11,743 nucleotides of DNA from an uncultured Akkermansia sp. (GTDB lineage: Bacteria; Verrucomicrobiota; Verrucomicrobiia; Verrucomicrobiales; Akkermansiaceae), in contig CANPXA010000036.1 in assembly GCA_947585525.1 (NCBI GenBank), positions 1-11,743 of the forward strand. Reading direction: 5' to 3'. The notes under the pieces are model-generated. The model had not been told where the DNA came from and searched no databases. It saw nothing but the letters and a program-made list of their open reading frames with translations. Both the position numbers and the translations under genes were made by a program. Of this stretch, positions 1 through 6,851 are shown piece after piece. The first letter of the stretch is position 1; each line of letters starts with the position of its first letter.

Positions 1-1
1 T

Positions 2-20
2 CGTAATTCGTAATTCGTAA
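2..20. repeat. CGTAATT heptamer tandem repeat, copy 1
   Basis: Two full CGTAATT units (2-8, 9-15) and a partial CGTAA (16-20). The window edge may hide more units to the left. It is followed at once by a hairpin, as in copy 2. Confidence 0.85.
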
Positions 21-23
21 ATG

Positions 24-40
24 GGCGAGCTCCGCTTGCC
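24..40. repeat. Hairpin next to heptamer copy 1
   Basis: GGCGAGC (24-30), loop TCC, GCTTGCC (34-40): seven pairs including one G-T wobble. It has the same layout and loop as the hairpin at 169-189, indicating a repeated element rather than chance. Confidence 0.65.
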
Positions 41-106
41 TCGGCGCTTTCCTTGCAGCGACAACCCGTGATTTTCCTTCCACCTTCGCTCTCGCTCCGC
101 ATCTCC

Positions 107-120
107 GCGCGCAAGCGCGC
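107..120. other. Short GC palindrome
   Basis: GCGCGC-AA-GCGCGC between the two repeat copies. As RNA it would form a five-pair stem with a CAAG loop. On the plus strand it is followed by TAAAAT. Function unknown; it may belong to the spacer of the repeat element. Confidence 0.35.
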
Positions 121-132
121 TAAAATCCAAAT

Positions 133-165
133 CGTAATTCGTAATTCGTAATTCGTAATTCGTAA
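133..165. repeat. CGTAATT heptamer tandem repeat, copy 2
   Basis: Four exact CGTAATT units (133-160) plus a partial CGTAA (161-165), 33 bases in all. It lies in the gap after atpC and runs into a perfect nine-pair hairpin. Unit and junction (CGTAA-AT-purine-GGC) match copy 1. Confidence 0.92.
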
Positions 166-168
166 ATA

Positions 169-189
169 GGCAAACGCTCCGCGTTTGCC
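169..189 (-). terminator. Candidate atp operon terminator hairpin
   Basis: GGCAAACGC (169-177) and GCGTTTGCC (181-189) form a perfect nine-pair stem with a three-base loop, 36 bases beyond the atpC stop. Read on the minus strand, the stem is followed by TATTTACGAATT, which is T-containing but not a true T-run, so termination may be weak or assisted. The hairpin is also part of the repeated element, so both roles are possible. Confidence 0.45.
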
Positions 190-225
190 CCGCGTTTTTC
201 CTGGGACGGGTGTGGACCGAAGCCC

Positions 226-651
226 TCAATGCGACATACGAGTCCGCTTGTTCTTGTATTCGAGCATGGCAAGCTGCTTGGCAATAATGGCCTCCAGACG
301 CGTCTGCTCCTCGCGCGAGAGAACGGATTGCTCATTGCGCAAGCGGTTGCGGGCTTGCTCGATAGCGGCGTTGACGGAAGAGGGATCCACCTCATCCGCA
401 TCCAGCGCAGTGTCCGTGACTAGCAGGGCATTGTCGTCCTCCACCTGAAGGAATCCCCCGCCCACAAAAATGCTCTGAGAGCTATGTTCCGTGGTGGTAT
501 AGCTGAGTTCACCGGGTTCCACGGCAGTGATGAGAGCCGTGTGACCCGGCAGAATTTCGAGTTGCTCTGCCGTGGCAGGGAGACGGATGCTGAGCGCGTC
601 CGCCTCTACGGCGGTACGCAACGGGGTGATAATTTTGAGATGCAGGGGCAT
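226..651 (-). CDS. atpC: F1Fo ATP synthase epsilon subunit
   Basis: Epsilon is part of the F1 central stalk. It links gamma to the c-ring and in many bacteria can inhibit ATP hydrolysis through its C-terminal helices. The 141-residue product has the usual two-part form. Residues 1 to about 85 are a beta-sandwich carrying the family-typical stretch EILPGHTALIT (residues 32-42) and a GGGFLQV strand. Residues about 90-135 are a charged helical hairpin (VNAAIEQARNRLRNEQ and the following helix). The length matches the E. coli protein closely. It is the last gene of the operon and starts 24 bases after the atpD stop. The ATG is preceded by a C-rich stretch (CACCCAGCGCCACATC) with no Shine-Dalgarno. 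Family, position and length all agree. Whether the C-terminal helices are inhibitory cannot be told from sequence. Confidence 0.96.
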   Translation of the reverse strand: MPLHLKIITPLRTAVEADALSIRLPATAEQLEILPGHTALITAVEPGELSYTTTEHSSQSIFVGGGFLQVEDDNALLVTDTALDADEVDPSSVNAAIEQARNRLRNEQSVLSREEQTRLEAIIAKQLAMLEYKNKRTRMSH

Positions 652-675
652 GATGTGGCGCTGGGTGCTGCTCGT

Positions 676-2082
676 TTAGTCTTTCTCCACCGTGTCGATG
701 CCGCCCTTCATGTAGAAATTGCCCTCCGGGACGCTGTCCCACTTGCCATCGAGGATTTCCGCAAAGCCCCGCACCGTCTCCGCCACGGGAACGTACTGCC
801 CCTTGATGCCGGTGAACACCTCAGCCACACTGAACGGCTGCGAGAGGAAACGCTGAATCTTGCGCGCGCGGCTCACCGTCAGTTTGTCCGCCTCCGAAAG
901 TTCGTCCATTCCCAAGATCGCTATCATGTCCTGGAGATCCTTGTAACGCTGGAGGGTTTGTTGCACACCGCGAGCCACCCGGTAGTGCTCCTCACCCACG
1001 AGTTCCGGGGAGAGGGCCTTGGAGGTGGAAGCCAGCGGATCGACGGCCGGATAGATGCCCTGCGCCGCGAGTGAGCGCTCCAGCACCACGGTGGAATCCA
1101 GATGCGAGAAGGTGGTTGCCGGCGCCGGATCCGTGAGGTCATCGGCGGGCACGTAAACGGCCTGCATGGAGGTGATGGACCCCTTGCGCGTCGAAGTAAT
1201 GCGCTCCTGCAGACCCGCCATCTCTTCGGCGAGGTTCGGTTGATAGCCCACGGCGGACGGGGTGCGACCCAGCAGGGCGGACACTTCAGATCCCGCTTGC
1301 GAGAAACGGAAGATGTTGTCCACGAAGAGCAACACGTCGCGGTTTTCCTCATCACGGAAATACTCCGCCATCGAGAGAGCAGAGAGAGCCACGCGCAGAC
1401 GAGCGCCCGGCGGCTCATTCATCTGCCCGTACACGAGCGCCACCTTGGAGTTCTCCGGGTTCTTTTGGTCGATGACGCCGGACTCACTCATCTCGTTGTA
1501 GAAGTCGTTACCCTCGCGGGTTCGCTCGCCGACTCCGGCAAAGACGGAAAGACCGGAGTGAGCCTTAGCGATGTTGTTGATGAGTTCCATGATGAGCACG
1601 GTCTTGCCCACACCCGCGCCCCCAAAGGAACCGGCTTTGCCCCCCTTCAGGAACGGGCAGATCAAATCGATCACCTTGATGCCGGATTCCAGAACCTCAG
1701 ACGATGTCGCCTGCTCCTCTAAGCTCGGAGCCTCTCGGTGGATGGGATAGCGCTTCTCTACCTCCGGCTCCCCTTTCTCGTCCACGGTCTCACCCAGTAC
1801 GTTGAAGATACGTCCCAGCACTTTCGGACCCACGGGCACGGAGATCGGCGCCCCGGTGTCCACCACCTCCATGCCGCGCTTCAGTCCGTCCGTGCTGCTC
1901 ATGGCAACGGTGCGCGCCCAGCCGTCCGGAAGGTGTTGTTCCACCTCGAGAGTGAGTCGGGTAGGTTTGCCGTCCACCTCAAAATCGACGGTGAGCGCAT
2001 TGTAGAGCGCAGGCATTTGCGAGCCGCTGAAATCGACGTCCACAACGGCTCCGATGATTTGCACGATTTTACCTGAGTTCAT
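676..2082 (-). CDS. atpD: F1Fo ATP synthase beta subunit (catalytic)
   Basis: Beta carries the catalytic nucleotide site of F1, making ATP from ADP and phosphate on the cytoplasmic face. The 468 residues are full length. Visible landmarks are the P-loop GGAGVGKT (154-161), the catalytic Glu in GERTREGND (Glu186 of the motif at 185-193), Walker B LLFVDNIFRF (251-260), the LGRTPSAVGYQP segment (271-282) and the gamma-contacting lever DELSEAD (393-399). The last differs from the classical DELSEED by an Ala at the sixth position. A cysteine (Cys142) lies in ICPFLKGGKAG, where many phyla have another residue such as Ala. The gene starts 41 bases after the atpG stop and is followed by atpC after 24 bases. 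Its leader (CTACATCACTCCCT before the ATG) has no Shine-Dalgarno. The identification is secure. Confidence 0.98.
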   Translation of the reverse strand: MNSGKIVQIIGAVVDVDFSGSQMPALYNALTVDFEVDGKPTRLTLEVEQHLPDGWARTVAMSSTDGLKRGMEVVDTGAPISVPVGPKVLGRIFNVLGETVDEKGEPEVEKRYPIHREAPSLEEQATSSEVLESGIKVIDLICPFLKGGKAGSFGGAGVGKTVLIMELINNIAKAHSGLSVFAGVGERTREGNDFYNEMSESGVIDQKNPENSKVALVYGQMNEPPGARLRVALSALSMAEYFRDEENRDVLLFVDNIFRFSQAGSEVSALLGRTPSAVGYQPNLAEEMAGLQERITSTRKGSITSMQAVYVPADDLTDPAPATTFSHLDSTVVLERSLAAQGIYPAVDPLASTSKALSPELVGEEHYRVARGVQQTLQRYKDLQDMIAILGMDELSEADKLTVSRARKIQRFLSQPFSVAEVFTGIKGQYVPVAETVRGFAEILDGKWDSVPEGNFYMKGGIDTVEKD

Positions 2083-2123
2083 AGGGAGTGATGTAGTAAA
2101 TGGGTTAGGATATTTGAAGAGGG

Positions 2124-2996
2124 TTATTCCATAGCTTTCATGGCGGTGGTGATTTCCAGCAGCTCGTTCGTGATCTGCGACTGGCGCGCCTTGTTGTAGT
2201 CCAGTGTCAACGAATCGATGAGCGTCTTGGCATTCTCCGTGGCGGACTTCATGGCTACCATGCGTGCCGACTGCTCAGAGGCCTTGCCCTCCAACACGAG
2301 CTGCACCAGCATGCTGCTCACGTACAGCCGTTGCACGGACTCCAGCAGCGCCTCCGGCGAGGGCTCCAGCAAGAAGTCGGCATCATCGTCTGCATCGGGC
2401 ATCCCCCCCTGCTCTGCCACGCTCAGCAGTTCCTGGGGTTCCACGGGCACGAGCTTCACAATCTGCGGACGCTGCACCATGACGTTGACAAACTTTTGGT
2501 ACGCCACGCGCACTCGGGCGTAGCGTCGTTCATCAAACCCCTTACGGATCACGTCGAAGATGGGCTTGAGTTCCGCCTCCGTAGGAGAGTCGCTCAGGCT
2601 GAAGCTCCCCTCCACTTCACGCCCCAGCCGCTGCAACGAACCCGCCAGCTTGTTGCCGATGCACAAGTAGTAAGCATCTGCCGGCGCATTTGCCACCACC
2701 TCGCGCAACAAATTTGCATTCAGCGCCCCGCAGAGCCCTTTGTCCGTATTGACCACGATGATCAGATCCCTCCCGTCCTCGCGCTCCTCCATGAGAGGCG
2801 TACCCCCTCGCATGATGAGACTCTCTCCGAGGTGGTGCAGCACGTTGGCCAGGGCGCTCATGTAGGTCCGCCCACGGAGAGCCAGTTCTTGCGCACGGCG
2901 CATTTTAGCGGACGCAACCATCTGCATCGCCTTGGTGATCTGCGATGTGTTGCGTACCGACTTGATGCGGCGTTTGATGTCGCGTAGATTGGACAT
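2124..2996 (-). CDS. atpG: F1Fo ATP synthase gamma subunit
   Basis: Gamma is the rotating central shaft of F1, transmitting c-ring rotation to the catalytic sites. The product has 290 residues, close to the E. coli length. The N-terminal helix is near-canonical (DIKRRIKSVRNTSQITKAMQ at 6-25, then VASAKMRRAQ). The middle contains the nucleotide-fold core with VNTDKGLCGALNANLL. The C-terminal helix includes the conserved LDYNKARQSQITNELLEI stretch and ends TAMKAME. Together the terminal helices form the coiled-coil shaft. An acidic insertion-like patch (DADDDADF, about residues 200-207) sits in the variable region. The gene lies 14 bases downstream of the atpA stop. The leader GCCGCCTCGCTC has no purine-rich ribosome site. 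Confidence 0.97.
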   Translation of the reverse strand: MSNLRDIKRRIKSVRNTSQITKAMQMVASAKMRRAQELALRGRTYMSALANVLHHLGESLIMRGGTPLMEEREDGRDLIIVVNTDKGLCGALNANLLREVVANAPADAYYLCIGNKLAGSLQRLGREVEGSFSLSDSPTEAELKPIFDVIRKGFDERRYARVRVAYQKFVNVMVQRPQIVKLVPVEPQELLSVAEQGGMPDADDDADFLLEPSPEALLESVQRLYVSSMLVQLVLEGKASEQSARMVAMKSATENAKTLIDSLTLDYNKARQSQITNELLEITTAMKAME

Positions 2997-3010
2997 GAGC
3001 GAGGCGGCGG

Positions 3011-4552
3011 TTAAACGCTGAGGCGTGAGGTGAAGGATTCCATGAAGTTCTTGAGCTTGGAGTCGATCTCCGGAGTGAGCTCTCGCGTGCTCTCAATCTC
3101 GGACAGAAGATCCGGCGCCGTGGCCTGCACTTCCTCCTCCAGTTGGTCGCGCACCTTCTGCACAGAATCGACGGGCACCTTGTCCAGGTATCCTTTCTGC
3201 ACGGCGTACAGATTAATCACTTCAATGCCGAGAGACTTGGGCACATACTGCCCCTGCTTGAAGAGTTCCACGATGCGGCGTCCACGCTCTAACTTGGATT
3301 TCGTTGCCGCATCCAGATCCGACCCGAATTGCGCGAAGGCCTGCAGCTCCTCAAACTGCGCGAGATCCAGCTTCACGGAGCCCGCCAGCTTCTTGATGAT
3401 TTTGGTCTGGGCGCTGGACCCCACGCGGCTCACGCTGATGCCCACGTTGATGGCCGGACGGACGCCTTGGTAGAAAAGATCCGTGTCCAAGAAGATCTGC
3501 CCGTCGGTGATGGAGATGACATTGGTGGGAATGTAGGCGGAGACATCGCCGGCCTGGGTCTCGATGATCGGCAAAGCTGTGAGGGACCCTCCCTTACGCC
3601 CGCCCTCCGAGTTGATGCGCGCAGCGCGCTCCAACAGGCGGCTGTGCAGGTAAAAGACGTCGCCCGGATACGCCTCACGACCGGACGGACGGCGCAGAAT
3701 GAGCGACACCTGGCGATAGGCAACGGCGTGCTTGGAGAGATCGTCATACACGATGAGAGCGTCCTGCCCCTGATCCATGAAATACTCTCCCATGGCGCAA
3801 CCGGCATAGGGAGCGAGGTACTGCATGGCGGCAGAATCGCTGGAGGACGCCACCACGATGATGCTGTACGGCAACGCTCCGCTCTCTTCCAGTTTCGCCA
3901 CAAGACGTGACACGTTCGCCCTCTTCTGCCCGATGGCCACATAGATGCTCAGGAGCGGACGGTGTCCCGGCAGCTTTCCTTCCTCCGCCAGCTTGTTCTG
4001 CCGTGCCTGAGAGATAATGGTGTCCGTTGCGATGGCGGTCTTGCCCGTGGAGCGGTCGCCGATGATGAGCTCGCGCTGTCCGCGTCCGATGGGGATCATG
4101 GCGTCGATGGGCAAGATACCTGTCTGCACCGGTTGGTTCACTCCCTGCCGGGAAATAATGCCGGAAGCGATCTTCTCCACCGGATAGTAGGCCGCCGCCG
4201 TGATGGGACCTTTGCCATCCAGCGGATTGCCCAAGGTGTCCACAACGCGCCCCAGCAGTCCGGGGCCCACCGGCACACTCAGCAGGCGCCCTGTGGTCTT
4301 GCAGCTGTCCCCCTCCTTCAGCCCGCTGCTCTGACCGATAAGCACAGCGCCTACTTCGTTTTCCTCGAGGTTCATGGCGAGCCCCATGACTCCGCCGGGA
4401 AACTCAATCATCTCATTGAGCATGGCGTTGCTGAGTCCCTCAATGTGGGCCACCCCATCACCGATCGATTTGATGGTGCCGACATTTTCACTGACCGCCT
4501 CGGTCGTGATGTTGCGGATCTGGGCTTCGAGTTCTTGGATGATGTTGCTCAT
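3011..4552 (-). CDS. atpA: F1Fo ATP synthase alpha subunit
   Basis: Alpha alternates with beta in the F1 hexamer, holds the non-catalytic nucleotide sites and donates the arginine finger to the beta site. The product has 513 residues, the same size as in E. coli. Landmarks are the P-loop GDRSTGKT (165-172; Ser where GDRQTGKT is common), VAIGQKRANVSRLV (205-218), Walker B ALIVYDDL (265-272) and the arginine finger in ISVSRVGSSAQ (Arg376). Compared with E. coli there is an insertion of roughly a dozen residues before SIYVAIGQK (about 186-200). The N-terminal helix that binds delta is present but starts a few residues shorter than in E. coli. The gene sits 33 bases after atpH. The immediate leader is CCAACCTACACCC, with no Shine-Dalgarno. 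Confidence 0.98.
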   Translation of the reverse strand: MSNIIQELEAQIRNITTEAVSENVGTIKSIGDGVAHIEGLSNAMLNEMIEFPGGVMGLAMNLEENEVGAVLIGQSSGLKEGDSCKTTGRLLSVPVGPGLLGRVVDTLGNPLDGKGPITAAAYYPVEKIASGIISRQGVNQPVQTGILPIDAMIPIGRGQRELIIGDRSTGKTAIATDTIISQARQNKLAEEGKLPGHRPLLSIYVAIGQKRANVSRLVAKLEESGALPYSIIVVASSSDSAAMQYLAPYAGCAMGEYFMDQGQDALIVYDDLSKHAVAYRQVSLILRRPSGREAYPGDVFYLHSRLLERAARINSEGGRKGGSLTALPIIETQAGDVSAYIPTNVISITDGQIFLDTDLFYQGVRPAINVGISVSRVGSSAQTKIIKKLAGSVKLDLAQFEELQAFAQFGSDLDAATKSKLERGRRIVELFKQGQYVPKSLGIEVINLYAVQKGYLDKVPVDSVQKVRDQLEEEVQATAPDLLSEIESTRELTPEIDSKLKNFMESFTSRLSV

Positions 4553-4585
4553 GGGTGTAGGTTGGAAGATTTGTCGTGATGAAAG

Positions 4586-4978
4586 TTAATCGTGTGGGGC
4601 GAGTTGCCTGATGCGCGCGAGGACACTGGCATCCGTTACCCGATCCCCGACGCAGACGCGGATCCCCGCGATGAGCTCCGGCTTCACTTGCCAGTCGTAT
4701 CGCAGCCCCGGTTTTTTCGCGTCCAGTTTCGCGCGGATGGCTGTCTGCTCCTGTTCCGTGAGTGGCACGGCGCTCTGCACAGTCGCGGTATGCCGCTGTT
4801 GTTCGAGACGCACCAGTGAGGTAAATGCGCTGAGCAGCTCCGCAGCGTGACGCGGTTTCTTTTCGACCACGGTGGCGGATACCATGCGCACGCGATCCTC
4901 AAGCAGTGTCCCTGCTTCATCGAGGCAGAGACGGAGCATCTGTCTCGCTTGTGCCTGGATGTCTTTGGTGATCTTCAT
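4586..4978 (-). CDS. atpH: F1Fo ATP synthase delta subunit, short form
   Basis: Delta joins the peripheral stalk (b dimer) to the top of the alpha/beta hexamer. The C-terminal part is typical: KPELIAGIRVCVGDRVTDAS (99-118) followed by VLARIRQL matches the conserved Ser/Gly-Asp-Asp-Ser signature region of the family. The protein has only 130 residues against about 175-180 in most bacteria. Aligned by eye to E. coli delta, the segment around KKPRHAAELLSAF (40-52) falls near residue 85 there. So about 40-45 residues are missing from the N-terminal helical bundle. An in-frame TGA eight codons before the ATG rules out a simple upstream start. The gene lies between atpF (42 bases upstream) and atpA (33 bases downstream), as expected. 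Leader GCATCCCC, no Shine-Dalgarno. Confidence 0.93.
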   Translation of the reverse strand: MKITKDIQAQARQMLRLCLDEAGTLLEDRVRMVSATVVEKKPRHAAELLSAFTSLVRLEQQRHTATVQSAVPLTEQEQTAIRAKLDAKKPGLRYDWQVKPELIAGIRVCVGDRVTDASVLARIRQLAPHD

Positions 4979-5020
4979 GGGGATGCTGCCGTCGGGGTGT
5001 CAGTAAGAAACTAAAAAAAC

Positions 5021-5545
5021 TTACGGGAGATGATTGATCGCCTCTGCGTTGATGACACGGTGGTCCGCCTCGGTGAGCACCTTGCCGGTCACCTGCTGGG
5101 TCGCTTGCGCCAAGAGACGGGCGAATTCCCCGCGCAGAGCTTCCTCCTGCCGTCGAGCATCAATTTGAGCCTGTTGATGAGCATTTTCAAGGATGCCCTT
5201 CGCCTCCGCCTCCGCCTTGGCGGTCGAATCCTCGCGCAAGGTTTCCGCCAACTTGCGGGCGTGCTCCAGTTCTCCCTTGGCTTGATCACGCGCCTCATTG
5301 ACGATGCCTTGACTCCTCTCCTGCACATCGGCCAGTTCCTGCTCACTGCGCGCGTGCATAGCCTCCCCTTCGCGAATGCGTTCTCGACGTTCCTCAAGCT
5401 GCCGCATCACCGGCTTGATGCCGAAGAAAACGACCACCGCCGCAAGAATGGCAAATGCAATGAAGTGGGCAATGAAAGCCTCGGTGTGCAGTCCGAAGTT
5501 GTCCACCATCTCACTGAAAGAAGCCGCAAGGAAGAGTGTGTTCAT
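5021..5545 (-). CDS. atpF: F1Fo ATP synthase b subunit
   Basis: Subunit b forms the peripheral stalk: one membrane helix and a long cytoplasmic coiled coil that holds F1 still against rotation. The 174-residue product shows a hydrophobic segment at about 22-45 (FIAHFIAFAILAAVVVFF) followed by a basic turn. From about residue 48 to 165 there is an almost uninterrupted Glu/Arg/Ala/Gln-rich helix (QLEERRERIREGEAMHARSE and onward), with a few glycines. It is moderately longer than E. coli b (156). Only one b-type gene is present, so the stalk is presumably a homodimer (no b' gene). A 142-bp gap separates it from atpE, the largest gap inside the operon. The ATG is preceded by CTCGCTCCTCCTCT, which is pyrimidine-rich and resembles an anti-Shine-Dalgarno rather than a ribosome site. 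Confidence 0.95.
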   Translation of the reverse strand: MNTLFLAASFSEMVDNFGLHTEAFIAHFIAFAILAAVVVFFGIKPVMRQLEERRERIREGEAMHARSEQELADVQERSQGIVNEARDQAKGELEHARKLAETLREDSTAKAEAEAKGILENAHQQAQIDARRQEEALRGEFARLLAQATQQVTGKVLTEADHRVINAEAINHLP

Positions 5546-5640
5546 AGAGGAGGAGCGAGGCGAGTATGTTTGTTGCAGGTATCGAATCCGATGAAGAGGA
5601 AAGGTATCAGATGGGGCGGGCGGGTGCGCAATCGTCTCGA

Positions 5641-5661
5641 GAGTTCAGCGCCCCCGAACCC
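5641..5661 (-). other. Possible mRNA hairpin in the atpE-atpF gap
   Basis: GGGTTC (5661-5656) can pair with GAACTC (5646-5641), six pairs with one wobble and a nine-base loop, about 26 bases after the atpE stop. Such structures can protect or process the highly needed atpE message. No T-run follows, so it is unlikely to be a full terminator. Confidence 0.3.
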
Positions 5662-5687
5662 GCTCATCTGTGGACCGTTTCCGGGCA

Positions 5688-5891
5688 TCAGCCCATGAAA
5701 ATGGCCACGAACGCCACGCCTTCCACCAATGCGGCGAGAAGGATGGAAATGGTGAGCACCTTGCCGAAAGATCCGGGGTTGCGTCCCGTGGATTCAGCGG
5801 CTTTCATGCCGATAAGACCAATACCGAGACCTGCGCCGATGACGACGAGTCCGGCCTTTGCGATGGCTGCTTCTGCGATGATGGGTAACAT
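5688..5891 (-). CDS. atpE: F1Fo ATP synthase c subunit
   Basis: Subunit c is a hairpin of two membrane helices that forms the rotating ion-carrying ring. The product has 67 residues, shorter than the 79 of E. coli, with little sequence after the second helix. Helix 1 has the glycine ladder GAGLGIG (19-25) and the polar loop has RNP (37-39). Helix 2 carries the ion-binding carboxylate Glu57 in LLAALVEGVAFVAIF. The sodium-type signature is absent: Leu26 stands where sodium-binding c subunits have Gln, and Gly58 follows the Glu where they have Thr or Ser. I therefore infer proton coupling. The gene starts 78 bases after atpB. Its leader is A/C-rich and almost free of G (AACAACAAACCAACAATACT), with no Shine-Dalgarno. 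This could keep the start unstructured for high expression, since several c copies are needed per enzyme. Confidence 0.97.
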   Translation of the reverse strand: MLPIIAEAAIAKAGLVVIGAGLGIGLIGMKAAESTGRNPGSFGKVLTISILLAALVEGVAFVAIFMG

Positions 5892-5969
5892 GGTGTAGTA
5901 TTGTTGGTTTGTTGTTGGTTTCCCCGCCCCGTCACGTTTTGCTTCATGATCCGGTGCGGGAGAAAGGGG

Positions 5970-6836
5970 TTATGTTTCTGCGTGGGCTTCCTCCTCGTCC
6001 TCCTCACCGCCCACCTGCGTCTTCAGGAAGATTGCCGTGAGCATGAGGAACACGAGCGCCTGCACAAATCCCACGATCAGCTCCAGCGCCATGAACGGAA
6101 GCATGGCCGCAAAGCTGATGCCGCCCATTTGCTCCAGGATGGCCTCGCCGGCAAAAATGTTGCCGAAGAGTCGAGCCGCGAGCGCAACGGGACGTATGCA
6201 GATGGAGAGGATCTCGATGAGACCCACGAAGAAGAATATCGGCAGCAGCGCGTACTTCAAAAATCCTGTGAGACCACCCTTCGGTCCGAAGGTGTGCGTC
6301 AGGAAATGGGTGAGCCCCTGCTCACGCAGCACCCAAATGAACCAGAGAATCGCGTAAAAGAAACCGAGGAAGATGGTGACGTTGAGATCCGCGTTCGCCC
6401 CGCGCAAAAGAGGCTGTCCCTTGTACGTTATCTCCCCCACTCCCGGCAGCAACCCCATGTAGTTGCTCACCAATATCAGCAAAAACACCGTCGCAAAATA
6501 CCAAAAATACCTCTTCGCCAGCCTCTTCCCCGTAAGTCCCTCCACAAAGTTGTACAGCAGCTCAAACACCCACTCCACAAAGTTCTGCAGCCCATGCGGG
6601 ATCGTCTGCATCTTCCGCGTCGCTAACCGCAACACAAGGGTAATCAAAAGAACCGCCGCAGCCATCATCAACAGCGAGTTGCTGATCGGCAGACTGTGTC
6701 CCTCCCAAAACGGTATCGGCACCTCCCAAAGCACCGGCGCCCCCGCACTCAATCCCTCATGCCCCTCCTCCGCGCCGCAAGCCATACAGCCCACGGCGGG
6801 TACCACCATCGCTAGCCTTTGCATCATGCGGCGCAT
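5970..6836 (-). CDS. atpB: F1Fo ATP synthase a subunit
   Basis: Subunit a is the stator channel that passes ions to and from the c-ring. The product has 288 residues. The essential arginine is Arg222 in RPVALAARLFGN (215-226), matching E. coli Arg210. Glu231 in FAGE and Gln259 in GFVQALVF are also in their family positions. Hydrophobic segments lie at about 52-72, 109-130, 150-170, 196-222 and 240-270. Before the first there is an N-terminal extension: basic start MRRMMQRLA, a short hydrophobic run, two cysteines (17, 20) and then a hydrophilic stretch. This looks like a cleavable signal, possibly lipoprotein-like though the lipobox is imperfect. The C-terminus is very acidic (GGEEDEEE). It is the first gene of the operon and the only one with a clear ribosome site (GAGGAG, nine bases before the ATG). 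A TAG seven codons upstream bounds the start; Met4 or Met5 are alternatives. Confidence 0.96.
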   Translation of the reverse strand: MRRMMQRLAMVVPAVGCMACGAEEGHEGLSAGAPVLWEVPIPFWEGHSLPISNSLLMMAAAVLLITLVLRLATRKMQTIPHGLQNFVEWVFELLYNFVEGLTGKRLAKRYFWYFATVFLLILVSNYMGLLPGVGEITYKGQPLLRGANADLNVTIFLGFFYAILWFIWVLREQGLTHFLTHTFGPKGGLTGFLKYALLPIFFFVGLIEILSICIRPVALAARLFGNIFAGEAILEQMGGISFAAMLPFMALELIVGFVQALVFLMLTAIFLKTQVGGEEDEEEAHAET

Positions 6837-6845
6837 CTTCGTACA

Positions 6846-6851
6846 CTCCTC
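6846..6851 (-). promoter_or_regulatory. Shine-Dalgarno of atpB
   Basis: On the minus strand GAGGAG lies nine bases before the atpB ATG at 6836. This is the only strong purine-rich ribosome site among the eight atp genes, so it supports choosing that start over Met4 or Met5. Confidence 0.6.

Noticed and set aside
2..165. CRISPR array
   Set aside because: The unit is seven bases in direct tandem with no spacers. The two blocks are a satellite-like repeat next to hairpins.
120..401. 93-codon minus-strand frame running from atpC through the heptamer repeat
   Set aside because: It is an alternative frame of atpC that reads into the tandem repeat. The repeated peptide is a by-product of the CGTAATT array.
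484..1074. Plus-strand open frame opposite atpD (and similar ones opposite atpA and atpG)
   Set aside because: Long antisense frames are expected in GC-rich genes. The minus-strand ATP synthase subunits are unmistakable.
5003..5024. Hairpin GTAAG/CTTAC with a T-rich loop across the atpF stop as an internal terminator
   Set aside because: Only five pairs with a 12-base loop, and the T-run is inside the loop rather than after the stem. Terminating here would cut off the F1 genes.
5688..5891. Sodium-type c subunit
   Set aside because: Leu26 and Gly58 occupy the positions where sodium-binding c subunits have Gln and Thr/Ser, so the coordination set is missing.
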